Of a stretch of 8,525 nt of DNA, positions 1 through 6,933 are shown one piece after another; position 1 is the first letter of the stretch, and each line of letters begins with the position of its first letter. The stretch is from CAYMST01 sp964393115 (GTDB lineage Bacteria; Bacteroidota; Bacteroidia; Cytophagales; Cyclobacteriaceae): assembly GCA_964393115.1 (NCBI GenBank), contig CAYMST010000205.1:1-8525 (forward strand), written 5' to 3'. Below the pieces are notes generated by a model that saw nothing but the letters and a program-made list of their open reading frames with translations, was not told the DNA's origin and searched no databases. The position numbers and the translations under genes are program-made.

Positions 1-14
1 CATTCCGAAAGGAG

Positions 15-31
15 AAAGTTCACTAAACTTT
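15..31 (+). other. Small inverted repeat in the toxin gene leader
   Basis: AAAGTT and AACTTT are separated by CACTA, giving a six-base-pair hairpin that ends 14 bases before the ATG at 46. Arms this short can arise by chance. It could affect translation initiation, but nothing else supports a role, and the promoter of the gene lies outside the window. Confidence 0.2.
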
Positions 32-45
32 AATGCTTGAAAGTC

Positions 46-3000
46 ATGAAACACTTTAATAATTACTGGACTATGAAGTGGACTTTGCTGCTATGGATAG
101 TATGTCTGCACACTAGCTCCTTCTCACAATATATTGGCGAACTGGAGGGAATAAGTATTCCAGCCGCATCTAATGCGGAATATAACAACCTCCGCTATGA
201 CAATTCACTATGTGATGGCAATGCTGAGTGCCAAGATGGATATATGTGGGGGTATGAGAAAGGAGAAAGTGATGGTTACGCAGATGCTGATTTTTTCTGC
301 TCTTGGGGGTGGACAAGAGAACCTGTTATCGTCGATGGCACCACGATACCGTGGAGAAATGGCTACTCATTTGGATGGAATGATGGCTATATCGATGGTT
401 ACATTAAAGGCATAGAAGCCAAGGAAAAAGAAATTTGTTATGGAGAGCAGAAGCTGGATGGATCCACTTGCGTATGTAAATGCGATCATATCACCTGTCC
501 TTCGGGGTACTATATGAATGATTTTTTTGGTTGTGAATGCGTTTGCGATGAGGTACCACATGTATATGACGGAGATGGGGATGGATATTACAACGTTAGG
601 GTTTTTGTTGAGTACTACTGTGTAATTGAAAACCCTGATCCCACTCATTGGATACCTATAACAGCTTCTCTTGGTCCTGATTGTGATGATGGAGATAGGT
701 CAAAACATTCTTATAACGACTGTGGGGTATGCTCAAGTAACCCTAATACCAAAACACCTTGGTATTATGACGAAGACGGAGATAATTATCACAGTGAAAT
801 AAGGTTCTCATGCTTCAAGCCTACTGATAAAAACCCGGTTTATTGGAAGCTAACCACCCGTGGTCCCGATTGTAGTCCCACAGTTGCTGATGAAAATATT
901 CCCAAGAAGTGGTATTACTTCGGGGACGAAGACCAGCACTATGGTGTCTGGGATAGGACCCCCTGTAATCGGCCAACCTGGAGAATACCAAGCCGATGGG
1001 TTCCTGAGGAAAAATTCAATGGGTTAAGTAGAGACTGTGATGATACAGATTCGGATATACATGGTGTAGAAGAATATCCTTGGCATTATGATTTCGATGG
1101 GGACGGATATAAATTGATGACAGTTAAATCATGCGAACGTCCCGATGACGACCACCCTGATCTACGACTACGACCTGAGGTTTTTGACCACTCCAAATGG
1201 GTAAGGAACATTGCAAACCCAAATGGACCAAAGGATTGTGACGACGAGGATCCAAAAGTGTTTAAAAGAAACTCATGCAATCAATGTGACATAGAAAGAG
1301 ATAAGGTTACATATATAGATATTGATGGAGATGGGTATCATTCATTTGAAATGAATCTTTGCCATAATCCCACTACTCAGTTCACCAAAGAATATTTACA
1401 AAGTTCTACTGCAATACCTTCAGACTTTTTCAATTCTTCGAATGACATTTTAGACCGAGGTAGTAATTTTGGAGCATTTGGCTACCATAGTCAAGTAATT
1501 GATCTTCAAGAAGGAAAAGCAAAAGTACTAATTGCCGGTGAATCAGGGCTGTGGACCTCTCCAGCCATATTGTTTTATACCCACTTTTATGTAGGCTATA
1601 GAGGGTTTGGAAAAGCTAGCGACATCCAATTTTATAGGTATATTCCAGATGGTGAGGGAATGAACTTTGACGGGTACGAAATCTCAAGTCGTCGGCACAA
1701 TATTAATAAAAGAGAAACTCTCGGATTAGATACTGACGACCTTGATCCTAACAGACAAATTTGCACTCTCTACAGATATGATTACGATGGAGATGGTTAC
1801 TGGGATGAATCAAAAGGTGTGCATGATGGGAGAACTACTTGCACCCGACCAGATGAGTATTGGCTACCAGTGGATGAACTTATCGCTGCCGATTGTGACG
1901 ACGACGATAAATTAGAATTTGGTTCCAATACGTGGTATTACTTTGGTGATGAAGATAACTACTGGGGAAGCTCGGTCAGTAGCTGTGAGAACCCCGGAAC
2001 TACACCGGACGAAAAGATTAAATGGAGCTTAAGTCCTAAGGAAGGGCAAGATTGCAATGATGACGTCAGCTACGCTACCATAGTCACGGACTGGTATTTT
2101 GATGAGGATGATGATGGCTACTATGGCCGTACGACTTCATCTTGCCTCAGCCCTGACCATCCAAATACTGCTGGGTCAAAGTGGAAAAAAGACAAGGGAC
2201 AAGGGGCAGACTGTGACGATAGCGATCCAAACATTCACAACACCATTGAACAGTATTTGGACCTGGATGGAGACGAGTACTATAGCATCAAAAAGTCCGT
2301 AGAGTGTGCAAACCCTTATTTTACGCGGACAGAACTTCAAAATAGTTCGTTCCCAAGTACACTTATTCAAAGTCCTGGCACCAACAGATCTAATATTGCC
2401 ATACCCGGCACCTCTTATACTTTTGAGGTAAGAGAAGAGGACGGAGAATCGAGATATTTTTTCCCTTCGCAGGTGCTGAAAACAACAGGACTAGACCCTG
2501 ATTGCAATGACCTAGATGCATCTCAGCTCGCAGATGGGGAATGGGCCAACGATGAAGATCAGGATGGTTACTACGACGAAACTACCATCGTCAGCACTTG
2601 TTCACCACCTGAAGGCTATATCCTCACCTCTCAGGCGATTGGAAAAGACTGCGATGATACAGAAATCACCGCCAATGAAATTCAAGACTGGTATCTCGAT
2701 AGAGACGGTGACGGATACTACACAGAAACGGTGAGAAGCTGCCTGATGCCCTCTTCACAATGGAGTACCACATCAAACAAAGGGCCAGACATTGATGATG
2801 ACGACCTATTCACTCCGGCAGTTCAATATGCGAACTGCGAAGTCGATTTTGTCATACCCTCACTTCTTAGGCAAACAAAAGATAAAGACGGATTTGATGT
2901 CATTGCTTACAACGGATATGTATATGACCCAGATAATGTGAAAATTATCGTAAATGACCGTGAATACTCCGTTTATGAAATAATATATGATGCGGTAGGC

Positions 3001-5232
3001 CCCGTTAAACGTGTAGATCCGAGAGCACTCATTACACCTCGTGGAGCCCCTCTAATTGGCGCCCAACTCATTACTGCCCCCCCCCTACCCACTATCGAAG
3101 ACCCGAGTACACCAACTATAAATGGTTCAGCCAGAATATTAGGAGCATCAAGTGCAACTGTGGTTGGGAACCCAAAAACCGAGGGATGGATTGCGGAAGT
3201 TATCGAGCGTTACAGCACCTATACTAATGTCCCTGTCTCCCTTACTTTAGATAGTGATCACGAAAACGATTATTATCAGGAATTTTTTGACCCGGCAGAG
3301 CTCAATAAGCTAATTAAGCATTATCAGGATTTCGGGGATCTTCCCTTTTCTTTTAAGATAGAATCATTTGAGGAGACGGGTGAATCTATATTGAACCCAG
3401 AGAAAAATAAGTATGAACCAAAAGAGTTTTCAAAGATATCAGAAACGACGATAGGTACTGGTCCTGAAGCCTTCATAATCACTGCAAAGAGATGGAAAGG
3501 TCATAAAGAAGGTCAGTTTCACGTTGCTGTGGTCATTTCGATTAATGATGATGTCTTCAAAGCTACAGATCAAGAGCTCGGGCCTGATGGCATTGGCTGG
3601 AAGGTAAATAATGGAGGTAACCTGGAATGGAAAAACCCAGAAGATCAAGCGATATACTTCCAACAGCTTGGTGAGCTATCAGAATACAGAAAACTATTTC
3701 TATCAGGGTTAGCCATCGATTTTGATGATGGCGTATCCACAGGAGCTCCAACGCCGGAAGTCCCAGAGTTAGCACACCCTAAAGAACCAGAAGTCACCTA
3801 TAATTTCGGAAAATGGGGGCTTTTAACGAAATGGGTTGAATACATGGAGGTAGGGCATCACTTGTCTCACCACTTTGAAATGCCTTCGGGCACATGGGAT
3901 AACCCTGAAGGATCGGGAACTGAAGAAGAAGTGAAAGCCTGGAACAAATGGCGCCTGAAGTCTCCATCTAGCGTAGCTGGTACGGTAGATGAGTCTATTG
4001 TATCGGTCAAAGACATGGCCGAAACCATAAAGCTAGCACAATCTCTGTGTTATAAGGACACATGGTTGCAGATATTAGAATCAGTAAGGCAGTTTGATGC
4101 CGGTGACCAAATGTCAACTCTTATCGAAAGCTGGAAGGAAGAATATGATAAAATCACCGGTGACTTTGGAGCATACAAGCAGTACTATTCCATCGGGAGA
4201 GTTGGCGTACGAGCGGTTAGAACTATATATGCGAGCTGGGCATCCATCGGTAAACTGCCTAGTAAACTATGTGGCATCAAGGGACCAAGCCCTGTAAATG
4301 CGCTTACCGACGATCGAGCCGACTTTACTGATTTCTTTAAAGAAAAAAATGTACCAGATGGAAAAAAATCCATTAATCGAACCTCACAGTATGGAGACTT
4401 AACGATTAGCGATCAAGAAAAGCTAATTAATGACATCGCAACTTCGAAGGATGATTTATTGGCTAAAGCTCTAAGTGAGAATCCGGAGTTGGTCAACGCG
4501 TGGAAAACACTGGATGAAACTGGTTACACTGCCCTTAGAAAGAATCCAGCAAGCCTTGAAAAACTAAATGGCTTACTCAAAAACCCCAAGCTTGCAGATT
4601 CCGGTTTAGATGAAAATATCATTTCTGATTTAATCAGAAATAATAGAGGTCTGGGAGCAGCCGCCTTGGATGATATAACCAAGGGTTTAGATGATTTAGT
4701 AGCATCTGGAACTAAGTTTGAGGATATAGGAAGGCTAACAGGCGAATTTGCAAAAGGCGGGAATTTCGCAAAAGGTGCACGATATATTCAACGTCACATA
4801 ACTGGTAATGCCGATGAGTTCTCCGGTAAGCGAATCAGGTTTGAGGAAACCTTCAAAGCGGGAGAAACAACTCGTAGAATAGATGTGAATGTACGAGTGA
4901 GTGATAATTCCCCAATCACTTTTTATGAATTCAAATCTACGAGAACTATACCACCAGAAAACTTCTCCAAGCAGTTTATTAATGATCTGAAGCTTGATGA
5001 TGTATCGGATTTAGACCAGGTGAAATGGTATTTCGATGGTAATGAAATCAGGAGTTTACAGAAGTCAGATTTTATTGATGCACTTGCCTCTTTTAAGTCA
5101 GATTTATTTGGTAGCAAAGCCAGAAATCTTTTTGAGGATTATCTTGACGTTCCTTTTACTAGTGCCGATGACATGATAGCGAATCTTCGTAACAATGATG
5201 AATGGTTCCATTTAATATTTCACGTAAAATGA
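46..5232 (+). CDS. Secreted polymorphic toxin with metal-binding repeat stalk and C-terminal PD-(D/E)xK nuclease-like domain
   Basis: About 1,728 residues if started at ATG 46; an in-frame TTG at 37 would add three, and ATG 73 would still leave a good signal peptide. Residues 1-27 are a Sec signal (hydrophobic LLLWIVCL, likely cleavage SFS|Q). GX3 blocks follow at 65-81 and 106-122, eight cysteines at 131-167, and about eleven DxDGDGYY...C...DCDD repeats at 175-921, resembling the MopE-type putative metal-binding motif. A proline-rich linker lies near 1012. The region to about 1450 is unrecognised. A helical spacer (LSENPELVNAWKTLDETG) of the sort found ahead of Bacteroidota toxin domains then leads to the warhead, with D1613, E1628-x-K1630 and Q1643. 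No T9SS C-terminal sorting domain is visible, so export is unexplained. The ATGA junction with the next gene implies coupled expression. The toxin role is inferred from architecture and neighbour. Confidence 0.8.
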   Translation: MKHFNNYWTMKWTLLLWIVCLHTSSFSQYIGELEGISIPAASNAEYNNLRYDNSLCDGNAECQDGYMWGYEKGESDGYADADFFCSWGWTREPVIVDGTTIPWRNGYSFGWNDGYIDGYIKGIEAKEKEICYGEQKLDGSTCVCKCDHITCPSGYYMNDFFGCECVCDEVPHVYDGDGDGYYNVRVFVEYYCVIENPDPTHWIPITASLGPDCDDGDRSKHSYNDCGVCSSNPNTKTPWYYDEDGDNYHSEIRFSCFKPTDKNPVYWKLTTRGPDCSPTVADENIPKKWYYFGDEDQHYGVWDRTPCNRPTWRIPSRWVPEEKFNGLSRDCDDTDSDIHGVEEYPWHYDFDGDGYKLMTVKSCERPDDDHPDLRLRPEVFDHSKWVRNIANPNGPKDCDDEDPKVFKRNSCNQCDIERDKVTYIDIDGDGYHSFEMNLCHNPTTQFTKEYLQSSTAIPSDFFNSSNDILDRGSNFGAFGYHSQVIDLQEGKAKVLIAGESGLWTSPAILFYTHFYVGYRGFGKASDIQFYRYIPDGEGMNFDGYEISSRRHNINKRETLGLDTDDLDPNRQICTLYRYDYDGDGYWDESKGVHDGRTTCTRPDEYWLPVDELIAADCDDDDKLEFGSNTWYYFGDEDNYWGSSVSSCENPGTTPDEKIKWSLSPKEGQDCNDDVSYATIVTDWYFDEDDDGYYGRTTSSCLSPDHPNTAGSKWKKDKGQGADCDDSDPNIHNTIEQYLDLDGDEYYSIKKSVECANPYFTRTELQNSSFPSTLIQSPGTNRSNIAIPGTSYTFEVREEDGESRYFFPSQVLKTTGLDPDCNDLDASQLADGEWANDEDQDGYYDETTIVSTCSPPEGYILTSQAIGKDCDDTEITANEIQDWYLDRDGDGYYTETVRSCLMPSSQWSTTSNKGPDIDDDDLFTPAVQYANCEVDFVIPSLLRQTKDKDGFDVIAYNGYVYDPDNVKIIVNDREYSVYEIIYDAVGPVKRVDPRALITPRGAPLIGAQLITAPPLPTIEDPSTPTINGSARILGASSATVVGNPKTEGWIAEVIERYSTYTNVPVSLTLDSDHENDYYQEFFDPAELNKLIKHYQDFGDLPFSFKIESFEETGESILNPEKNKYEPKEFSKISETTIGTGPEAFIITAKRWKGHKEGQFHVAVVISINDDVFKATDQELGPDGIGWKVNNGGNLEWKNPEDQAIYFQQLGELSEYRKLFLSGLAIDFDDGVSTGAPTPEVPELAHPKEPEVTYNFGKWGLLTKWVEYMEVGHHLSHHFEMPSGTWDNPEGSGTEEEVKAWNKWRLKSPSSVAGTVDESIVSVKDMAETIKLAQSLCYKDTWLQILESVRQFDAGDQMSTLIESWKEEYDKITGDFGAYKQYYSIGRVGVRAVRTIYASWASIGKLPSKLCGIKGPSPVNALTDDRADFTDFFKEKNVPDGKKSINRTSQYGDLTISDQEKLINDIATSKDDLLAKALSENPELVNAWKTLDETGYTALRKNPASLEKLNGLLKNPKLADSGLDENIISDLIRNNRGLGAAALDDITKGLDDLVASGTKFEDIGRLTGEFAKGGNFAKGARYIQRHITGNADEFSGKRIRFEETFKAGETTRRIDVNVRVSDNSPITFYEFKSTRTIPPENFSKQFINDLKLDDVSDLDQVKWYFDGNEIRSLQKSDFIDALASFKSDLFGSKARNLFEDYLDVPFTSADDMIANLRNNDEWFHLIFHVK
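238..420 (+). other. Aromatic GX3 repeat blocks (coding)
   Basis: Two runs have glycine at exactly every fourth residue: G65, G69, G73, G77 and G106, G110, G114, G118, G122. The intervening triplets are mostly aromatic or acidic (YMW, YEK, YSF, WND, YID, YIK). The runs are separated by a 28-residue insert that contains one cysteine. The pattern recalls the deca-GX3 motif of Yae1/Lto1 proteins. Here it sits in a secreted protein just after the signal peptide, so a structural packing role is more likely than homology. Confidence 0.6.
436..546 (+). other. Eight-cysteine mini-domain (coding)
   Basis: Residues 131-167 of the toxin contain cysteines at 131, 142, 144, 146, 151, 163, 165 and 167, including CVCKC and CECVC clusters. 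This is EGF-like or knottin-like in density but matches no family I can name. It joins the GX3 blocks to the repeat stalk and probably forms disulfides outside the cytoplasm. Confidence 0.55.
568..2808 (+). repeat. About eleven MopE-like metal-binding protein repeats
   Basis: Repeat units begin near 568, 760, 910, 1081, 1312, 1777, 1933, 2092, 2254, 2542 and 2689. The consensus is roughly W-Y-x-D-x-D-G-D-G-Y-Y, about 8-14 residues, S-C-x-x-P, a tryptophan or variable stretch, then G-x-D-C-D-D-x-D-P. The acidic loop is of the Dx[DN]xDG calcium-binding kind, and the DCDDxDP end matches the MopE-type putative metal-binding motif. Each complete unit carries two cysteines. Units 3 and 7 have a variant GDED loop; units 5 and 9 are long forms. 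In the last unit the DCDD cysteine is replaced by isoleucine (GPDIDDDD). This is probably a rigid extracellular stalk; metal identity cannot be told from sequence. Confidence 0.8.
3077..3085 (+). repeat. Nine-C homopolymer tract inside the toxin gene
   Basis: Nine consecutive C bases encode part of the A-P-P-L-P linker near residue 1012, between the repeat stalk and the region leading to the warhead. Gain or loss of one C would truncate the protein before the nuclease domain. It is a candidate slippage site. Confidence 0.9.
4786..5229 (+). other. C-terminal nuclease-like warhead domain (coding)
   Basis: The final ~148 residues hold a restriction-endonuclease-fold signature: a strand with RRIDVNVRV (D1613), a second strand FYEFKS giving E1628-x-K1630, and a helix with SKQFINDL (Q1643). 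Spacing of D to ExK (15 residues) suits PD-(D/E)xK nucleases. The upstream boundary is taken at the end of the GGNFAKGARYIQ segment that closes the helical spacer. The tail (DEWFHLIFHVK) has no sorting signal. The alternative is an unrelated fold that happens to carry D...ExK. Confidence 0.65.
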
Positions 5233-6197
5233 TGTTCAGTAAAAAGAAGACCATATCATCTGTTGAAAGCTACTTATTTGGAAGGAACACTATTTTCAAA
5301 AAACAAGGTAGTTTATTCCAACTTATTAATGCTTTTCAAGAAGAAGAATTATTGCCCAAAGTTTCAGACTATTTTTTGAGAGGAGATTTACTCTTTTATC
5401 AAAAGGGAAATCTTGAAGATGTTTTCGTATTAGACTTGATTACGGAGGAACAAAATAAAATCGTAGGAGCTTATTCCATAGGCTCTTCAATGGTTTTTGG
5501 GAAGGATGGTTTTTTTCTGATAGGCGAATCCGGCGGAATAAAAAGTCTTTATGAAATAGATTACTCGTATAACATCAAGAGAAGCGTGAGTTACACCTTC
5601 CCATTAATGATCTTGGCTACAAAAGAAGGACTGGTTTTTAAAAAGAGAGGGAATTTATCAGTTGTCGATATCAAAAACAACAAACAACTATGGAGTTACG
5701 AAATCCCACCTCCTTCTAAGATTCAGAGCATCAAGCAGATAGAAGAACTTTTAATAGTGCAATCTAAAACCAACGAACTTTATGGTTTGGATAGTCAGAC
5801 AGGAGAGAAAGTATGGGAATTACCAGACGTATCCTATCACCACACCTATGATTTTGAAACGGGTTTACTTTACAGTTTTGGAGGTGAAATTTATAGAGTA
5901 ATCGACCCGAATAAAGGAAAAGTAATCATTGAAAAGCAGTTTGAAAGGATAGAAGAAAAATACCGGGTATCACCGCAAGGGCACATGAACAGCATCTCTG
6001 GCGGGTATTTGTATTTTATGAGTAATTGGTATAATCCCAGATTCGGAGCAATTGATATTACCACCCATGAAATTGATTTTATCCAAAGACTAGAAGTGGA
6101 AGAGGGTGTAAAAGGTGGTATTCCCAACTACCACGATAATAAGCTTTTTATTAAAGATAGCTTGGATACATTGCACATTTTTGAGAGAACGGATTAA
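5229..6197 (+). CDS. Probable immunity protein, PQQ-like beta-propeller
   Basis: 322 residues from ATG 5229, which overlaps the toxin stop as ATGA; an ATG at 5202 in the same frame would overlap by 31 bases and is less likely. There is no signal peptide or membrane segment, so it should be cytoplasmic. It is beta-rich, with blade-like units: LSVVDIKNNKQLWSYEI near residues 143-159, LYGLDSQTGEKVWEL near 185-199 (the clearest PQQ-like D-x-x-T-G-x-x-x-W blade end), YRVIDPNKGKVI near 223-234, and a closing FGAIDITTHEID unit. At most six or seven short blades would fit. Its position directly after a toxin domain, with translational coupling, suggests it neutralises the nuclease. That role is inferred from context; propeller folds also serve as scaffolds or enzymes. 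Confidence 0.75.
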   Translation: MMFSKKKTISSVESYLFGRNTIFKKQGSLFQLINAFQEEELLPKVSDYFLRGDLLFYQKGNLEDVFVLDLITEEQNKIVGAYSIGSSMVFGKDGFFLIGESGGIKSLYEIDYSYNIKRSVSYTFPLMILATKEGLVFKKRGNLSVVDIKNNKQLWSYEIPPPSKIQSIKQIEELLIVQSKTNELYGLDSQTGEKVWELPDVSYHHTYDFETGLLYSFGGEIYRVIDPNKGKVIIEKQFERIEEKYRVSPQGHMNSISGGYLYFMSNWYNPRFGAIDITTHEIDFIQRLEVEEGVKGGIPNYHDNKLFIKDSLDTLHIFERTD

Positions 6198-6207
6198 TCC
6201 CGTCTGA

Positions 6208-6240
6208 CCCCATCCGGCGCAAGTGTTTTTCACTTGTGCC
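6208..6240 (+). repeat. T-loop hairpin after the immunity gene (full copy of a repeat)
   Basis: GGCGCAAGTG (6216-6225), TTTTT, CACTTGTGCC (6231-6240) pair over ten positions with one G-T wobble. It begins 11 bases after the immunity stop codon. A transcription terminator is possible, but no T-run follows the stem (TCTACCAAAC), so it looks more like a dispersed palindrome. The stretch 6208-6230 recurs at 7383-7405. Confidence 0.6.
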
Positions 6241-6301
6241 TCTACCAAACACAGCAACAAATGAGCTCAAAATACAAGTTTAGAAACCCTGAAGGAATTT
6301 A

Positions 6302-6376
6302 CTTTTTATCAACTGCTGTAGTATTCTGCCCGCTCCTCGAGATGTTCCGTAGGGCATTTCGAGGACTGATAAAAAG
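6302..6376 (+). repeat. 10-bp perfect inverted repeat bracketing the left REP
   Basis: CTTTTTATCA (6302-6311) and TGATAAAAAG (6367-6376) are exact reverse complements on either side of the REP hairpin. The left arm lies in the transposase remnant and the right arm in the element's spacer. They could pair as an outer stem, though the A/T content makes chance plausible. Confidence 0.4.
6334..6365 (+). repeat. Left REP-like hairpin
   Basis: CCTCGAGATG (6335-6344), loop TTCCGTAGGG, CATTTCGAGG (6355-6364), with a flanking T-A pair making 11 pairs including one G-T. GTAG in the loop matches the tetranucleotide typical of REPs recognised by these transposases. The right-end hairpin has the same loop and a covarying stem. 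Confidence 0.75.
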
Positions 6377-6403
6377 GATCTCTCATCCAAAAACCTCGAA
6401 CAA

Positions 6404-6931
6404 ATGAGTTTTGAATACAGAATAAAAGACCAATTTGGGCAATACTTTATAACGCTCACAGTAAATCAATGGGTGGATGTATTTACAAGAAAAGAATATG
6501 TAGATATCCTAATTGATAGTTTGAAGTACTGCCAAGAAAACAAGGGGTTGCTCATATATGGATGGGTTATTATGACCAATCACATTCATTTGATTATTAG
6601 CAGTAATAAGGAGAAGCTCAGTGATATTTTAAGAGATTTTAAAAAGTTTACCTCAAGCAAGATTGTAGAAGCAATAGAACATAATGATAAAGAAAGTAGA
6701 AAACGATGGTTGCTATGGCTGCTAAAAAAAGATGGGAGAATAGTTTTTTGGAAAGAGGGATATCATGGAGAAGAAATTTTCTCTAAAAGATTCTTTGAAA
6801 GCAAGTTAGAATATATCCATCAAAACCCTGTTAAGGCATACTTGGTAGAAAAAGAAGAGGAATACATTTATAGTAGTTGCGCGGATTATTATGGAAACAG
6901 GAAGGGAATGCTGCAATTAGCTGTAAATTAA
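6404..6931 (+). CDS. REP-associated tyrosine transposase (IS200/Y1 HUH family)
   Basis: 175 residues, normal length for the family. The HUH motif is H60-I-H62 in MTNHIHLII, and the likely nucleophile is Y137 in LEYIHQNPVKA, the standard last-third motif of RAYT proteins. These enzymes cleave single-stranded REP hairpins through a 5'-phosphotyrosine. All key residues and the full frame are present, so it may be active on the hairpins flanking it. The ATG overlaps the stop of the upstream remnant frame (ATGA), probably because both copies share the AACAAATGAG start context rather than by designed coupling. Start 6404 is favoured because MSFEYR aligns with other family N-termini. RAYTs are usually single-copy domesticated genes, so the two copies in tandem here are notable. 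Confidence 0.9.
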   Translation: MSFEYRIKDQFGQYFITLTVNQWVDVFTRKEYVDILIDSLKYCQENKGLLIYGWVIMTNHIHLIISSNKEKLSDILRDFKKFTSSKIVEAIEHNDKESRKRWLLWLLKKDGRIVFWKEGYHGEEIFSKRFFESKLEYIHQNPVKAYLVEKEEEYIYSSCADYYGNRKGMLQLAVN

Positions 6932-6933
6932 AG

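Larger units (their letters stand above)
6261..6407 (+). pseudogene. 5' remnant of a second REP-associated transposase
   Basis: The frame opens with MSSKYKFRNPEGIYFLSTAV, a recognisable REP-associated tyrosine transposase N-terminus. It aligns with the start of the intact copy at 6404 (MS..Y.......YF....V). Similarity ends near 6320, where the sequence runs into the left REP of the element. The frame then continues as 28 unrelated residues to a TGA at 6405-6407, overlapping the intact gene's ATG. Both starts share the context AACAAATGAG. It lacks the HUH motif and catalytic tyrosine, so it is non-functional as a transposase. Confidence 0.65.

Noticed and set aside
7..19. GAAAGGAGAAAGT upstream of the toxin gene, which resembles a Shine-Dalgarno site and recurs at 258-270.
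   Set aside because: It is over 25 bases from the ATG, too far for ribosome binding, and the second copy is coding sequence for EKGES; probably coincidence.
37..45. TTG start three codons before the ATG of the toxin gene.
   Set aside because: The ATG at 46 is the stronger start, gives the same signal peptide, and no ribosome site favours TTG.
46..126. Cysteine in the toxin signal peptide as a lipoprotein site.
   Set aside because: The context is WIVC with valine at -1, not a lipobox, and a good SPase I site (SFS|Q) follows.
367..648. Minus-strand open frames of 60-93 codons across the toxin gene.
   Set aside because: They are antisense shadows of the repeat-rich coding strand, with no starts, leaders or recognisable motifs of their own.
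6216..6240. Rho-independent terminator after the immunity gene.
   Set aside because: The stem is good, but the T run is in the loop and none follows the stem; kept as a hairpin repeat only.
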